Notes: generated by a model from the letters alone, not told the origin. A stretch of DNA of 64,000 nt from Cronobacter condimenti 1330 (GCF_001277255.1 NZ_CP012264.1:1798001-1862000), one strand, 5' to 3'; shown: positions 52,077 through 61,767, counted from the stretch's first letter. Program-made: numbers and translations.

Positions 52077-53389
52077 CTGTACAGGCCATTAAAATCGCCA
52101 TTATCGGCGGTGGCAGCAGCTATACGCCGGAACTGGTAGAGGGGCTGATTGCCCGCAAAGAGGCCATTGCGCTGCATGAACTGGCGCTGGTGGATGTCGA
52201 GCCGGGGCGCGAAAAAGTCGAGATTATCGCGGGGCTGACACGCCGGATGCTTTCGAAGAACGGGCTTTCGCATGTCCGCGTATCGGTGCATTTCACGCCG
52301 GATGAGGCTATTCGCGGCGCAAGCTTTGTGCTGACGCAACTGCGTGTCGGGCAGCTTCCGGCCCGCGCATGCGACGAACGGCTCGGGTTGAAGTATGGGT
52401 TAATAGGGCAGGAGACCACCGGCGTCGGCGGGTTTGCCAAGGCGCTGCGCACCATTCCGGTGCTGCTCGATATTGCCCGTAAGGTAGAAGCGCTGGCGCC
52501 AGAGGCGTGGATCATCAACTTCACGAACCCCGCAGCGATTGTCACCGAAGCGGTGCAGCGCCACAGCAAGGCGAAAATTATCGGGCTTTGCAATGTGCCG
52601 GTCACGATGCATCACATGATTGCCGCCATGCTCGGCGCGCCGTCGCAGGAGGTCGCGCTGCGTTTTGCGGGCCTGAACCATATGGTGTGGGTGCATCAGG
52701 TTACCGTGCGCGGCGAAGACCGCACGCAGGAGGTCATCGACAGGCTCTGCAACGGGGCGACGCTCACGATGAATAATATTCAGGAGGCGCCGTGGCCGGC
52801 CGCGCTGTTACGCGCGCTTGGCGCCATTCCGTGTCCGTATCATCGCTATTTTTACCTGAGCCGCCAGATGCTCGACGAAGAAGTAGAGGCCGCGCGAGGC
52901 CGCGGCACCCGCGCCGAGCAGGTGATGCAGGTGGAGCGTGAACTGTTTGAGCTCTATAAAGATCCGCAGTTATCGCACAAGCCCGAGCAGCTGAGCTTCC
53001 GTGGCGGCGCGTTTTATTCCCAGGTGGCGCTGGAACTCATCGACGCTATTCATAACAACCGCGGCGCGACGCTTGTGGTAAATACCGCCAACCGTGGCGC
53101 CATTCACGGCCTGCCCGACGACGCGGTGGTGGAAACCAACTGCGTGGTGGACGCGCAGGGCGCGCATCCGCTGGTATTCGGCGCACTGCCGCCTGCCATG
53201 CATGCCCTGACAGTGCAGGTGAAAACCTACGAGCGGCTGACGATTAAAGCGGCCGTGGAGGGCGATACCGCAAGCGGTCTGCTGGCGCTGCTGACCAACC
53301 CACTGGTGGGCGACGCAACGCTTGCACAGGCGTTGCTGGAAGAGGTGCTGACGCTCAACCGTGACTACCTTCCTCAATTCCAGGGATAA
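52073..53389 (+). CDS. GH4 family 6-phospho-beta-glucosidase
   Basis: NAD+ and Mn2+ dependent glycosidase of 438 residues, related to ChbF/CelF and LicH. NAD-binding IAIIGGGSSYTPELVEGL at residues 8-25, metal ligands Cys in GLCNVPVTMHH (near 177) and His in AGLNHMVWVH (near 207), and QETTGVGGFAKALRTIP near 115. It would split the phosphorylated sugar delivered by the EIIC upstream. The overlap of stop and start shows one operon. Confidence 0.9.
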   Translation: MTVQAIKIAIIGGGSSYTPELVEGLIARKEAIALHELALVDVEPGREKVEIIAGLTRRMLSKNGLSHVRVSVHFTPDEAIRGASFVLTQLRVGQLPARACDERLGLKYGLIGQETTGVGGFAKALRTIPVLLDIARKVEALAPEAWIINFTNPAAIVTEAVQRHSKAKIIGLCNVPVTMHHMIAAMLGAPSQEVALRFAGLNHMVWVHQVTVRGEDRTQEVIDRLCNGATLTMNNIQEAPWPAALLRALGAIPCPYHRYFYLSRQMLDEEVEAARGRGTRAEQVMQVERELFELYKDPQLSHKPEQLSFRGGAFYSQVALELIDAIHNNRGATLVVNTANRGAIHGLPDDAVVETNCVVDAQGAHPLVFGALPPAMHALTVQVKTYERLTIKAAVEGDTASGLLALLTNPLVGDATLAQALLEEVLTLNRDYLPQFQG

Positions 53390-53452
53390 GCCCACCCACT
53401 GCGAAAATTTCGGGTACTATCGGGGAGCCTCATTCAGATAAGGGATCGCCTG

Positions 53453-54442
53453 ATGGTTACTCTGGAAGATGTCGCCGCCCACGCGGGTGTCTCCCGCGCC
53501 ACGGTTTCCCGCGTGGTCAACGGCGACAGTAAAGTCAAATCGCAAACCCGCGAGCGCGTCGAAGCGGCGATACAGGCGCTCGGTTACTCTCCTAATCCGG
53601 CGGCGCGCGCACTCGCCTCAAGCCAGAGTCACACTATCGGGCTTGTCACCACCTCTTACCGCGGCGGCTTTTTTGGCGCGCTGATGGATACCGTACAGAG
53701 TGAGGCGCAACGCCACGGCAAACAGCTTCTGGTCACCCAGGGCCGCGACAGCGCGCAAAACGAACGCGATGCCATTAATCAGCTCTATAACCTGCGCTGC
53801 GACGGGCTGTTGCTGCATATCCGTATGCTTGACGACGACGCGCTGCGCGATATGGCGGCGGCAGGTAAGCGTTTTGTCGTGCTGGATCGCGACGTGCCAG
53901 GGCTTGAAGCGCACTGCGTGACGTTCGATCATCGCGACGCCAGCGCCATGGCGACCCGTTACTTCCTGACGCGCGGGCATACCGCCATTGCCTGCCTTCA
54001 TGGCCCGTTATCGCGTGCCTCCAGCCGTTTGCGTCTGCAAGGTTTTATCGACGCCATGGCGGCGGCGTCGCTCGCGCCAGTCGCGTGCCTTGAGGCGGAT
54101 TACGATCTTCAGGGCGGTTATCTGCAGATGCAGGCGCTGCTCGCGCGCGCCACGCCGACCGCCATCTACTGCTGTAACGAAGAGATGGCCGTCGGCGCGA
54201 TGCTTGCGATTAATGAAAAAGGCTTACGGATCCCGCATGACATTTCATGTATCTGTTATGACAGCGGCGAGCGCGCCGATTTTGTTCGGCCACGTCTGAC
54301 CAGCGTACATTTTCCAATTACCGAAATGGCACGTTATGGGGCAAGAAAATTACTGGAAGAAGAAGGCGGGTTACAAATATTCACACCCAGAATAGTCGAA
54401 CGCGATTCTGTAAAGGATCTCACTGGTGCTGGTGTCGAATGA
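53453..54442 (+). CDS. LacI/GalR-family transcriptional repressor
   Basis: 329 residues, AscG-like. N-terminal HTH VTLEDVAAHAGVSRATVSRVVNGDSKV with hinge helix NPAARALASSQS, then a periplasmic-binding-protein-like effector domain from HTIGLVTTSYRGG. It follows the GH4 gene by 63 bases and probably binds the two palindromes at 50626 and 50679, so it would govern its own operon. Inducer likely a phosphorylated or free beta-glucoside. The 151 bp to ydiV show no other gene. Confidence 0.9.
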   Translation: MVTLEDVAAHAGVSRATVSRVVNGDSKVKSQTRERVEAAIQALGYSPNPAARALASSQSHTIGLVTTSYRGGFFGALMDTVQSEAQRHGKQLLVTQGRDSAQNERDAINQLYNLRCDGLLLHIRMLDDDALRDMAAAGKRFVVLDRDVPGLEAHCVTFDHRDASAMATRYFLTRGHTAIACLHGPLSRASSRLRLQGFIDAMAAASLAPVACLEADYDLQGGYLQMQALLARATPTAIYCCNEEMAVGAMLAINEKGLRIPHDISCICYDSGERADFVRPRLTSVHFPITEMARYGARKLLEEEGGLQIFTPRIVERDSVKDLTGAGVE

Positions 54443-54593
54443 AATACCAGGATAAGCTCTTTCTGTAAGGAGTAATCTGAAATTAGCGCCGAAACGGCGG
54501 GAGAAATACTTTAACAGAATCAACCTGGTTGCACGCGCCAGTGACTTAATCCAGTATAGCGAGCTCCTATTAATAACGCGCAGGGCAGACAAT

Positions 54594-55313
54594 ATGATTG
54601 TTTCGCTCGATACACGGTATCAGTCTCATCTGCTGTTCGCCCCGATCGCCCATCCGTCAGAGGGGCTGCTGGGGATGGAAGTCATTGCCAATTTCACCAG
54701 CCTGAATGCGCAGGTGCGTTTTCCCACGGAATTTATTATCCCGCGAATAAATGCTGAAGAAAGATTAATGCTTTTTTACGAAAAAATAAGTTTGATCGAA
54801 AAATGGCGCGAAGCATTTATAAAAAATTCCCTTTTTGCGGTAGTCAACATTGATCATAAGATAGCCAGTGCCATTTTATCGAGCCCGACATTACGGTCAC
54901 GTCTGGCGCAATTACCTTTTCTCGAGTTAGGTATTAATGAGAATTTTCCTGAACTTAATAAAGGTAAAGAAAATAAAACAATGTTCTCGCTGTCTCGTTA
55001 TTTCCCATTAATGCTAAGTAACTTTGGGGCGGGGGCAGCAACCGGGCGGGCGATTTTCGACGGTCTTTTCCGGCGCGTCACGCTCGATAAAACCTTCGTT
55101 CAGAAACGGCGCGCGGGGGGCATGTTCGAGCCGTTTATGTACGCTATCGCCAATCAGGTCGGGCCTTGCTGCCAGACGCTGGTCCTGCCCGGCGTCGATA
55201 ACGACGAGGCGCTGTATGAGGCGCGTCGCCTCGGTTTTACTGGCGTACAGGGCGCGCTTTGGCCGTCAATGGATGGCGAAACCCTTGTACTGACGCTCGC
55301 GATGGCGCAATAA
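54594..55313 (+). CDS. ydiV: Degenerate EAL protein, anti-FlhDC factor YdiV (RflP)
   Basis: 239 residues (E. coli YdiV 237). The EAL fold is kept but the catalytic motifs are lost: the EAL position reads EVI in GMEVIANFTSL, so it should not degrade cyclic di-GMP. Conserved FLELGINENFPELNKGKENK and LSNFGAGAATGRAIFDGLF match YdiV. In E. coli and Salmonella it binds FlhD4C2, takes it off DNA and hands it to ClpXP under poor nutrition. The 5' half is AT-rich. It lies before selO as in E. coli. Confidence 0.9.
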   Translation: MIVSLDTRYQSHLLFAPIAHPSEGLLGMEVIANFTSLNAQVRFPTEFIIPRINAEERLMLFYEKISLIEKWREAFIKNSLFAVVNIDHKIASAILSSPTLRSRLAQLPFLELGINENFPELNKGKENKTMFSLSRYFPLMLSNFGAGAATGRAIFDGLFRRVTLDKTFVQKRRAGGMFEPFMYAIANQVGPCCQTLVLPGVDNDEALYEARRLGFTGVQGALWPSMDGETLVLTLAMAQ

Positions 55314-55374
55314 CCTTAAACCTGCGCCGTGTTTAACTCCTGCATTACGCACTACACTTAACGCAGGAGGAGCC

Positions 55375-56823
55375 ATGAGCCAAAACCCCCGTTTTACCGC
55401 GACCTGGCGCGATGAACTGCCAGGCTTTTATACAGAACTTACCCCCACACCGCTGGCTAACAGCCGCTTGCTCTGTCACAACGCGCCGCTGGCGCAGGCG
55501 CTGAAACTGCCGGATACGCTGTTTGACTATCAGGGTCCTGCGGGCGTCCTGGGCGGCGAAACGCTGCTGCCGGGTATGGCGCCGCTGGCGCAGGTCTACA
55601 GCGGCCATCAGTTTGGCGTCTGGGCCGGACAACTGGGCGACGGGCGCGGCATTTTGCTCGGCGAGCAAAGACTCAAGGATGGCCGCAAGGTGGACTGGCA
55701 TCTGAAAGGCGCGGGTCTGACGCCCTATTCGCGGATGGGCGATGGCCGTGCGGTGCTTCGCTCGACCGTACGAGAATTCCTCGCTTCAGAAGCGATGCAC
55801 GGTCTTCGTATACCCACCACGCGCGCACTCAGCATCGTCACCAGCGACACCCCGGTGCGCCGCGAAACCACCGAGCGCGGCGCGATGCTGATACGCATCG
55901 CCGAAAGCCATGTGCGCTTCGGCCATTTCGAGCACTTTTATTACCGCCGCGAACCGGAGAAAGTGCGCGAACTGGCGGAATACGTCATTGCGCACCACTT
56001 CGCGCATCTGGCGCACGATGAAGATCGCTTCGCGCTCTGGTTTGGCGAGGTCGTGACCCGCACGGCACATCTGATGGCGAGCTGGCAGTGCGTCGGCTTC
56101 GCCCACGGCGTCATGAATACCGACAATATGTCGATTCTCGGGCTGACGATGGATTACGGCCCGTATGGTTTTCTGGATGACTATCAGCCGGGCTTTATCT
56201 GCAACCACACGGATCACCAGGGCCGCTATGCGTTCGACAACCAGCCGGGCGTCGGCTTATGGAACCTGCAACGCCTGGCGCAGGCGCTGTCGCCGGTGAT
56301 CCCGGCAGAGCGGCTTAATGCGCTTCTGGATGAATACCAGCCCGTTCTGCTACGCGAGTGGGGCAAACAGATGCGAGCGAAGCTCGGCTTTACGGTGGAA
56401 AAAGAGGGCGACAACGATTATCTGCGTGAACTGCTGACGCTGATGGCGCGCGAGGGCAGCGACTATACGCGCACTTTCAGGATGCTGAGCGTGACCGAGC
56501 AGCGCTCATCGGCCTCGCCGCTGCGCGATGAGTTTATCGACCGCGCCACCTTTGACGCCTGGTTTGCACGCTATCGCGCACGGCTGGCGGAGGAAGGCGT
56601 TGAAGATGACGCGCGCCAGACGCTGATGAAATCGGTTAACCCGGCGCTGGTGCTGCGTAACTGGCTGGCCCAGCGTGCGATAGAAGCGGCAGAGCGCGAC
56701 GACCCGAGCGAACTTACGCGGCTGCTGGAGGCGTTGAGAGATCCGTTTGCCGATCGTGACGATGACTACACGCACCGTCCGCCAGACTGGGGTAAACATC
56801 TTGAAGTGAGTTGTTCAAGCTGA
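55375..56823 (+). CDS. selO: SelO protein adenylyltransferase (YdiU)
   Basis: Pseudokinase-fold enzyme that transfers AMP to Ser, Thr or Tyr of redox proteins; 482 residues (E. coli 478). Signatures: YSGHQFGVWAGQLGDGRG near 80, WHLKGAGLTPYSRMGDGRAVLRS, GVMNTDNMS near 250 and the metal-binding Asp in MDYGPYGFLDDY. It ends in VSCSS, where eukaryotic SelO has selenocysteine near the C-terminus; here Cys. ATG 55375 follows GGAGGAG. Confidence 0.95.
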   Translation: MSQNPRFTATWRDELPGFYTELTPTPLANSRLLCHNAPLAQALKLPDTLFDYQGPAGVLGGETLLPGMAPLAQVYSGHQFGVWAGQLGDGRGILLGEQRLKDGRKVDWHLKGAGLTPYSRMGDGRAVLRSTVREFLASEAMHGLRIPTTRALSIVTSDTPVRRETTERGAMLIRIAESHVRFGHFEHFYYRREPEKVRELAEYVIAHHFAHLAHDEDRFALWFGEVVTRTAHLMASWQCVGFAHGVMNTDNMSILGLTMDYGPYGFLDDYQPGFICNHTDHQGRYAFDNQPGVGLWNLQRLAQALSPVIPAERLNALLDEYQPVLLREWGKQMRAKLGFTVEKEGDNDYLRELLTLMAREGSDYTRTFRMLSVTEQRSSASPLRDEFIDRATFDAWFARYRARLAEEGVEDDARQTLMKSVNPALVLRNWLAQRAIEAAERDDPSELTRLLEALRDPFADRDDDYTHRPPDWGKHLEVSCSS

Positions 56824-56829
56824 GTGCAT

Positions 56830-56869
56830 AAAAAAGGGGAAACCGTCCGGTTTCCCCTTTGTTTTTAAC
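56830..56869 (+). terminator. Terminator of selO
   Basis: AAAAAGGGGAAACCGTCCGG pairs with the following CCGGTTTCCCCTTTGTTTTT to form a long stem that can act on both strands. In E. coli hemP (ydiE) lies between selO and aroH; it is missing here. Confidence 0.75.
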
Positions 56870-56876
56870 GCGGCGC

Positions 56877-57923
56877 TCAGAGACGGCTTTCTACAGCCTG
56901 CGCCAGCCGTGCCAGTAAGATTTCACTGTCATCCCAGCCAAGACACGGGTCGGTAATCGACTGGCCATAAGTCAGCGGTGTGCCGGGGACGATTTTCTGG
57001 GTGCCTTCGGCAATGAAACTTTCAACCATGACGCCCGCAACCGCGGTGGAGCCTGCGCGGATCTGCTGACAGATGTCGTCGCAGACATCCAGCTGACGCC
57101 GGTGTTGCTTCTGGCAATTGCCGTGGCTGAAGTCCACCACCAGACGTTCCGGCAGATCAAACTCGCGCAGCGCCTGGCAGGCTTCGTTAATCGCCCCGGC
57201 ATGATAGTTCGGCGTTTTGCCGCCGCGCATGATGATATGCCCATAAGGATTACCGCTGGTCTGGTAGATGGTCATGCGGCCATGCTTGTCGGGGGAGAGA
57301 AACATATGGCTGGTGCGCGCGGCGCGAATGGCATCCACAGCGATGCGCGTATTGCCGTCCGTACCGTTTTTAAAGCCCACCGGGCAGGAGAGCGCGGAGG
57401 CCATTTCGCGATGGATCTGGCTCTCGGTCGTGCGCGCACCGATGGCACCCCAGCTGATGAGATCGGAAATATACTGACCGACCACCATATCGAGAAATTC
57501 GGTGGCGGTCGGCACGCCCAGCGCGTTCACCTCAAGCAACAGGCGACGCGCCTGTTCAATGCCATGGTTCACGCGGTAACTGCCGTTGAGATCCGGGTCT
57601 GAAATAAGGCCCTTCCAGCCAACCACCGTGCGTGGTTTTTCGAAATAGGTCCGCATAACGATTTCAAGGCGGGCGTCATATTTCTCACGCAACCGCGCCA
57701 GGCGTGCGGCGTAATCCAGCGCGGCGTCGGTATCGTGAATGGAGCAGGGGCCGATAATCACCAGCAGACGGTGATCCTCGCCATTAAGGATTTTTTCAAT
57801 ACGGCGGCGGGCGTCCAGCACATGGCCTGCGACCGCCGGTGTGACGGGATAGCGTTCCGCGAGCTCAGCCGGAGTAATCAGGCTGTCGATGCGCGCAGTA
57901 CGAAGTTCATCGGTTTTAATCAT
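56877..57923 (-). CDS. aroH: DAHP synthase, Trp-sensitive
   Basis: First step of the shikimate pathway: PEP and erythrose 4-phosphate to DAHP. It has 348 residues, as E. coli AroH. Start ATG 57923 (MIKTDELRTARIDSLITPAEL); a longer frame to 57980 is not conserved. Signatures: IIGPCSIHD near 65, KPRTVVGWKGLISDPDLNGS, GARTTESQIHRE with metal and PEP ligands, and VDFSHGNCQKQ. A TrpR operator lies about 145 bases upstream. It is on the minus strand, downstream of ppsR. Confidence 0.96.
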   Translation of the reverse strand: MIKTDELRTARIDSLITPAELAERYPVTPAVAGHVLDARRRIEKILNGEDHRLLVIIGPCSIHDTDAALDYAARLARLREKYDARLEIVMRTYFEKPRTVVGWKGLISDPDLNGSYRVNHGIEQARRLLLEVNALGVPTATEFLDMVVGQYISDLISWGAIGARTTESQIHREMASALSCPVGFKNGTDGNTRIAVDAIRAARTSHMFLSPDKHGRMTIYQTSGNPYGHIIMRGGKTPNYHAGAINEACQALREFDLPERLVVDFSHGNCQKQHRRQLDVCDDICQQIRAGSTAVAGVMVESFIAEGTQKIVPGTPLTYGQSITDPCLGWDDSEILLARLAQAVESRL

Positions 57924-58052
57924 GGGTGTCTCAGAATCTGTTGCTTCATCGGCATCAGCGCCGGAAGTGATGGGCATCACGATAAACCAATCCGCCCTGA
58001 ATACAAGGCCATTAAAAGATTCACCGGAGCGCGTGGCGCTACCCTAACACAG

Positions 58053-58084
58053 AATATCGCACCTTTGTACTAGTTTGTCAGTAC
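58053..58084 (-). promoter_or_regulatory. aroH promoter with TrpR operator
   Basis: On the minus strand CTGACA (58076-58081), 17 bases, GATATT (58053-58058). The palindromic GTACTAGTT...CAGTAC (58067-58084) overlaps the -35 and matches the TrpR operator half-sites GTACTAGTT/AACTAGTAC. It also overlaps the last codons of ppsR. Confidence 0.8.
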
Positions 58085-58911
58085 ATGCGACGACTCAGCC
58101 CCATAATGTCGAGAATTTTGGTCGCCATCTCTTCTACCGAATAGTTAGTGCTGTTGAGGTAGGGGATCTGATGCTTGCGGTAAAGCGCTTCCACTTCGGC
58201 CACTTCCAGACGGCACTGGCGCATTGAGGCGTAACGGCTGTTCTCACGGCGCTCTTCGCGAATGGCCGCCAGCCGCTCCGGGTTAATCGTCAAACCAAAC
58301 AGCTTATGCTGGAAGGGGCGCAGCGCCGCCGGAAGGTTGAGGTTATCCATATCGTCAGCAATAAAAGGGTAATTGGCAGCGCGGATGCCAAACTGCATCG
58401 CCAGATAGAGGCTGGTGGGCGTTTTGCCGCAGCGCGAGACGCCAAGCAGGATCACCTGCGCCTGGTCGAGGTTACGCATGGAAATGCCGTCGTCGTGCGC
58501 AAGCGTGTAATCGATAGCCGCGATACGGGCGTCATATTTGGTGATATTCGCCGGGTTCAGGCCGTGGGTGCGATGGGCAACAGGGGTCGGGTCGAGGCGC
58601 AGCTCTTCCTGAAGCGGCGCGACGAGTGCCTGAACGATATCCTGACAAAATCCCTGGCTTTGCAGAATGATGTCGCGCACCAGCGGCAGTACGATGGAGT
58701 AGAACACCAGCGGGCGGACGCCAGTTTGCTGATAAATAGCGTCGATTTGCTCTTTCACCGCTCTTGCGCGGCTTTCATTTTCAACGAAGGGCAGGGTAAT
58801 GCTGTTGATGCTGACCGGAAATTGCGACATGACCGCATGGCCTAATACCTCTGCTGTGATAGCGGTTCCATCGGAAATATAAAAAACCTGGCGATCGGCA
58901 ACATTATCCAT
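58078..58911 (-). CDS. ppsR: PEP synthetase regulatory protein PpsR
   Basis: Bifunctional enzyme, ADP-dependent kinase and Pi-dependent pyrophosphorylase, that turns PpsA off and on by phosphorylating its active-site Thr. It has 277 residues, as in E. coli. The P-loop GVSRCGKT is at residues 157-164, and RQVFYISDGTAITAE starts the family domain. It is divergent from ppsA, its target. Confidence 0.96.
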   Translation of the reverse strand: MDNVADRQVFYISDGTAITAEVLGHAVMSQFPVSINSITLPFVENESRARAVKEQIDAIYQQTGVRPLVFYSIVLPLVRDIILQSQGFCQDIVQALVAPLQEELRLDPTPVAHRTHGLNPANITKYDARIAAIDYTLAHDDGISMRNLDQAQVILLGVSRCGKTPTSLYLAMQFGIRAANYPFIADDMDNLNLPAALRPFQHKLFGLTINPERLAAIREERRENSRYASMRQCRLEVAEVEALYRKHQIPYLNSTNYSVEEMATKILDIMGLSRRMY

Positions 58912-59143
58912 TGTATCTGTCCTTTATTAAGGTTGAGCATCATCTTAAGCATAAAATAATGCGGATGTACGCGGCATGGCGTTTCTCTTATTTTTAAAAA
59001 TGAAACGCTGTTTTTAATTTTATTCGTAACCATACGCTGTCATGTAAATATCACCATAAATCATAGTTCAAAAGAGTAATCCAGCCTAATCAAGAAGTTA
59101 CAAAATCCAGAATTTGTCTGAAAAGTTGAATATTTCAATTTGC

Positions 59144-59157
59144 TTGAACGATTCACC
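59144..59157 (+). promoter_or_regulatory. Cra (FruR) box upstream of ppsA
   Basis: On the minus strand GGTGAATCGTTCAA fits the Cra consensus RSTGAAWCSNTHHW at all 14 positions. It lies 89 bases before ppsA; in E. coli Cra activates ppsA when glycolytic intermediates are low. The rest of the 334-bp ppsR-ppsA gap holds no gene. Confidence 0.83.
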
Positions 59158-59245
59158 GTTTTTCCCGCAGCGTTTTCTATGCCAGGCTAAAACAGCTGTC
59201 AGGTGTTTCTTAATTCCGTTCATATATCATAAAAGGATTGCTTCG

Positions 59246-61624
59246 ATGTCCAACAATGGCTCGTCATCGCTCATACTTTGGTATAACCAGCTCGGCATGA
59301 ATGATGTAGACAGAGTTGGGGGCAAAAACGCCTCCCTCGGTGAAATGATTACTAACCTGTCCGGTATGGGCGTCTCAGTACCTAACGGGTTTGCGACGAC
59401 CGCCGAGGCGTTTAATCAGTTCCTCGAAAGCCGTGGCGTTAACCAGCGTATTTATGAACTGCTGGATAAAACCGATATCGACGACGTGACCGAACTGGCG
59501 AAAGCGGGCTCGCAGATCCGTCAATGGATTATCGACACCCCGTTCCAGCCGGCGCTGGAAGAGGCGATCCGTGATGCGTACGCAAAACTGTCTGCCGATG
59601 ACGCCGAAGCGTCCTTTGCGGTGCGCTCCTCCGCGACCGCAGAAGATATGCCGGATGCCTCCTTTGCAGGCCAGCAAGAAACCTTCCTTAACGTGCAGGG
59701 GATTGAAGCGGTCATGGTGGCGGTGAAACATGTGTTCGCCTCCCTGTTTAACGATCGCGCCATCTCTTATCGCGTACACCAGGGCTATGACCACCGCGGC
59801 GTTGCGCTTTCGGCGGGCGTACAGCGCATGGTGCGCTCCGATCTCGCCGCCTCTGGCGTGATGTTTTCCATCGACACCGAGTCAGGTTTCGACCAGGTGG
59901 TGTTTATCACCGCCGCGTATGGCCTGGGTGAAATGGTGGTGCAGGGCGCTGTAAACCCCGATGAGTTCTACGTGCACAAACCAGGGCTTGCCGAAGGCCG
60001 CCCGGCGATTGTACGCCGCACCATGGGCTCGAAGAAGATTCGCATGGTCTACGCTGACACCCAGGAGCACGGCAAGCAGGTCCGCATCGAAGATGTGCCG
60101 CAGGCAGACCGCGATCTGTTCTGTATCACTCCCGAAGAGGTGCAGGAACTGGCGAAACAGGCGGTGCAGATTGAGAAACACTATGGCCGGCCAATGGATA
60201 TCGAGTGGGCCAAAGATGGTCACACCGGCAAACTGTTTATCGTACAGGCGCGCCCGGAAACCGTGCGTTCGCGCGGTCAGGTGATGGAGCGCTACATGCT
60301 GCACTCGCAAGGGAACGTGGTCGCTGAAGGGCGCGCCATCGGGCATCGCATCGGCGCGGGCACTGTGAAAGTTATCCATGACATCAGCGAGATGAACCGT
60401 ATTCAGCCCGGCGACGTCCTCGTCACCGACATGACCGACCCGGACTGGGAACCTATCATGAAAAAGGCCGCGGCGATTGTCACCAACCGCGGCGGGCGCA
60501 CCTGTCATGCGGCTATTATCGCCCGTGAACTGGGCATTCCCGCCGTCGTCGGCTGCGGCGACGCTACCGAGCGCATCAAGGATGATGAAAAAGTCACCGT
60601 GTCATGCGCCGAAGGCGATACCGGCTACGTCTATGCTGACCTGCTGGATTTCAGCGTGAAAAGCTCAAGCGTTGACACCATGCCGGACCTGCCGCTGAAA
60701 GTGATGATGAACGTCGGCAACCCGGATCGCGCCTTTGACTTCGCCTGCCTGCCCAACGAGGGCGTGGGCCTCGCGCGCCTTGAATTCATCATCAACCGCA
60801 TGATAGGCGTGCATCCGCGCGCGCTGCTGGAGTTCGATGAGCAGGAGCCTGCGCTGCAAAACCAGATCCGCGAGATGATGAAAGGCTTCGACAACCCGGT
60901 TGAATTCTATGTAGGCCGCCTGACCGAAGGCATCGCGACGCTGGGCGCTGCGTTCTGGCCGAAGCGCGTCATTGTGCGTCTGTCTGACTTTAAATCTAAT
61001 GAATATGCCAACCTGGTCGGCGGCGAGCGTTATGAGCCGCATGAAGAAAACCCGATGCTCGGCTTCCGTGGTGCGGGCCGTTACGTGGCCGACAGCTTCC
61101 GCGACTGCTTCGCGCTGGAGTGCGAGGCGGTGAAACGCGTGCGTAACGAGATGGGGCTTACCAACGTAGAAATCATGATCCCGTTTGTGCGCACGGTCGA
61201 TCAGGCGAAAGCGGTGGTGGACGAACTGGCGCGCCAGGGGCTTAAGCGCGGCGAGGATGGGCTTAAGATCATTATGATGTGCGAAATCCCGTCTAACGCG
61301 CTGCTGGCCGAGCAGTTCCTTGAGCATTTCGACGGCTTCTCGATTGGCTCTAACGACATGACCCAGCTGGCGCTCGGCCTGGACCGCGACTCCGGTGTCG
61401 TCTCTGAACTGTTCGACGAGCGCAACGAGGCCGTCAAGGCGCTGCTGTCCATGGCAATCCGCGCGGCGAAAAAGCAGGGCAAATATGTCGGCATTTGCGG
61501 ACAGGGGCCGTCGGATCATGAGGATTTTGCCGCCTGGTTAATGGAGGAGGGGATAGACTCACTTTCGCTTAACCCGGACACGGTGGTGCAAACCTGGCTT
61601 AGTCTGGCAGAGCTTAAAAAATAA
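59246..61624 (+). CDS. ppsA: Phosphoenolpyruvate synthase
   Basis: Gluconeogenic enzyme: pyruvate, ATP and water to PEP, AMP and Pi. It has 792 residues, as in E. coli. The N-terminal ATP-grasp domain has VGGKNASLGEM and SFAVRSSATAEDMPDASFAGQQETF. The swivelling phospho-His is in GGRTCHAAIIAREL (about residue 421), next to the Thr that PpsR modifies. The C-terminal TIM barrel binds pyruvate; the catalytic Cys is in GICGQGPSDH. ATG 59246 follows AAGGA; a longer frame from 59114 would run through the Cra box and is rejected. Confidence 0.97.
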   Translation: MSNNGSSSLILWYNQLGMNDVDRVGGKNASLGEMITNLSGMGVSVPNGFATTAEAFNQFLESRGVNQRIYELLDKTDIDDVTELAKAGSQIRQWIIDTPFQPALEEAIRDAYAKLSADDAEASFAVRSSATAEDMPDASFAGQQETFLNVQGIEAVMVAVKHVFASLFNDRAISYRVHQGYDHRGVALSAGVQRMVRSDLAASGVMFSIDTESGFDQVVFITAAYGLGEMVVQGAVNPDEFYVHKPGLAEGRPAIVRRTMGSKKIRMVYADTQEHGKQVRIEDVPQADRDLFCITPEEVQELAKQAVQIEKHYGRPMDIEWAKDGHTGKLFIVQARPETVRSRGQVMERYMLHSQGNVVAEGRAIGHRIGAGTVKVIHDISEMNRIQPGDVLVTDMTDPDWEPIMKKAAAIVTNRGGRTCHAAIIARELGIPAVVGCGDATERIKDDEKVTVSCAEGDTGYVYADLLDFSVKSSSVDTMPDLPLKVMMNVGNPDRAFDFACLPNEGVGLARLEFIINRMIGVHPRALLEFDEQEPALQNQIREMMKGFDNPVEFYVGRLTEGIATLGAAFWPKRVIVRLSDFKSNEYANLVGGERYEPHEENPMLGFRGAGRYVADSFRDCFALECEAVKRVRNEMGLTNVEIMIPFVRTVDQAKAVVDELARQGLKRGEDGLKIIMMCEIPSNALLAEQFLEHFDGFSIGSNDMTQLALGLDRDSGVVSELFDERNEAVKALLSMAIRAAKKQGKYVGICGQGPSDHEDFAAWLMEEGIDSLSLNPDTVVQTWLSLAELKK

Positions 61625-61637
61625 ATGCGATATATTT

Positions 61638-61665
61638 AAAAAACCCGCCAGATGGCGGGTTTTTT
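61638..61665 (+). terminator. Terminator of ppsA
   Basis: AAAAAACCCGCC, loop AGAT, GGCGGGTTTTTT. Confidence 0.93.
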
Positions 61666-61750
61666 ATTTGTAATGGTTAATTTGCACCGCATCACAAATA
61701 CGGGAAAAAGCAAAAAATCATAAACTGGCTGTGGATTTCTGCAATTGTTG

Positions 61751-61767
61751 GTGAGCGGTGCGTTCAC
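61751..61767. promoter_or_regulatory. Quasi-palindrome before the GPH symporter gene
   Basis: GTGAGCG-GTG-CGTTCAC, 6 of 7 arm positions symmetric, 78 bases before the start codon. It may be the operator of this sugar locus; no regulator gene is seen in the window next to it. Confidence 0.4.

Noticed and set aside
60665..61519. 284-codon open frame opposite ppsA
   Set aside because: Shadow frame created by GC-rich codons of ppsA.
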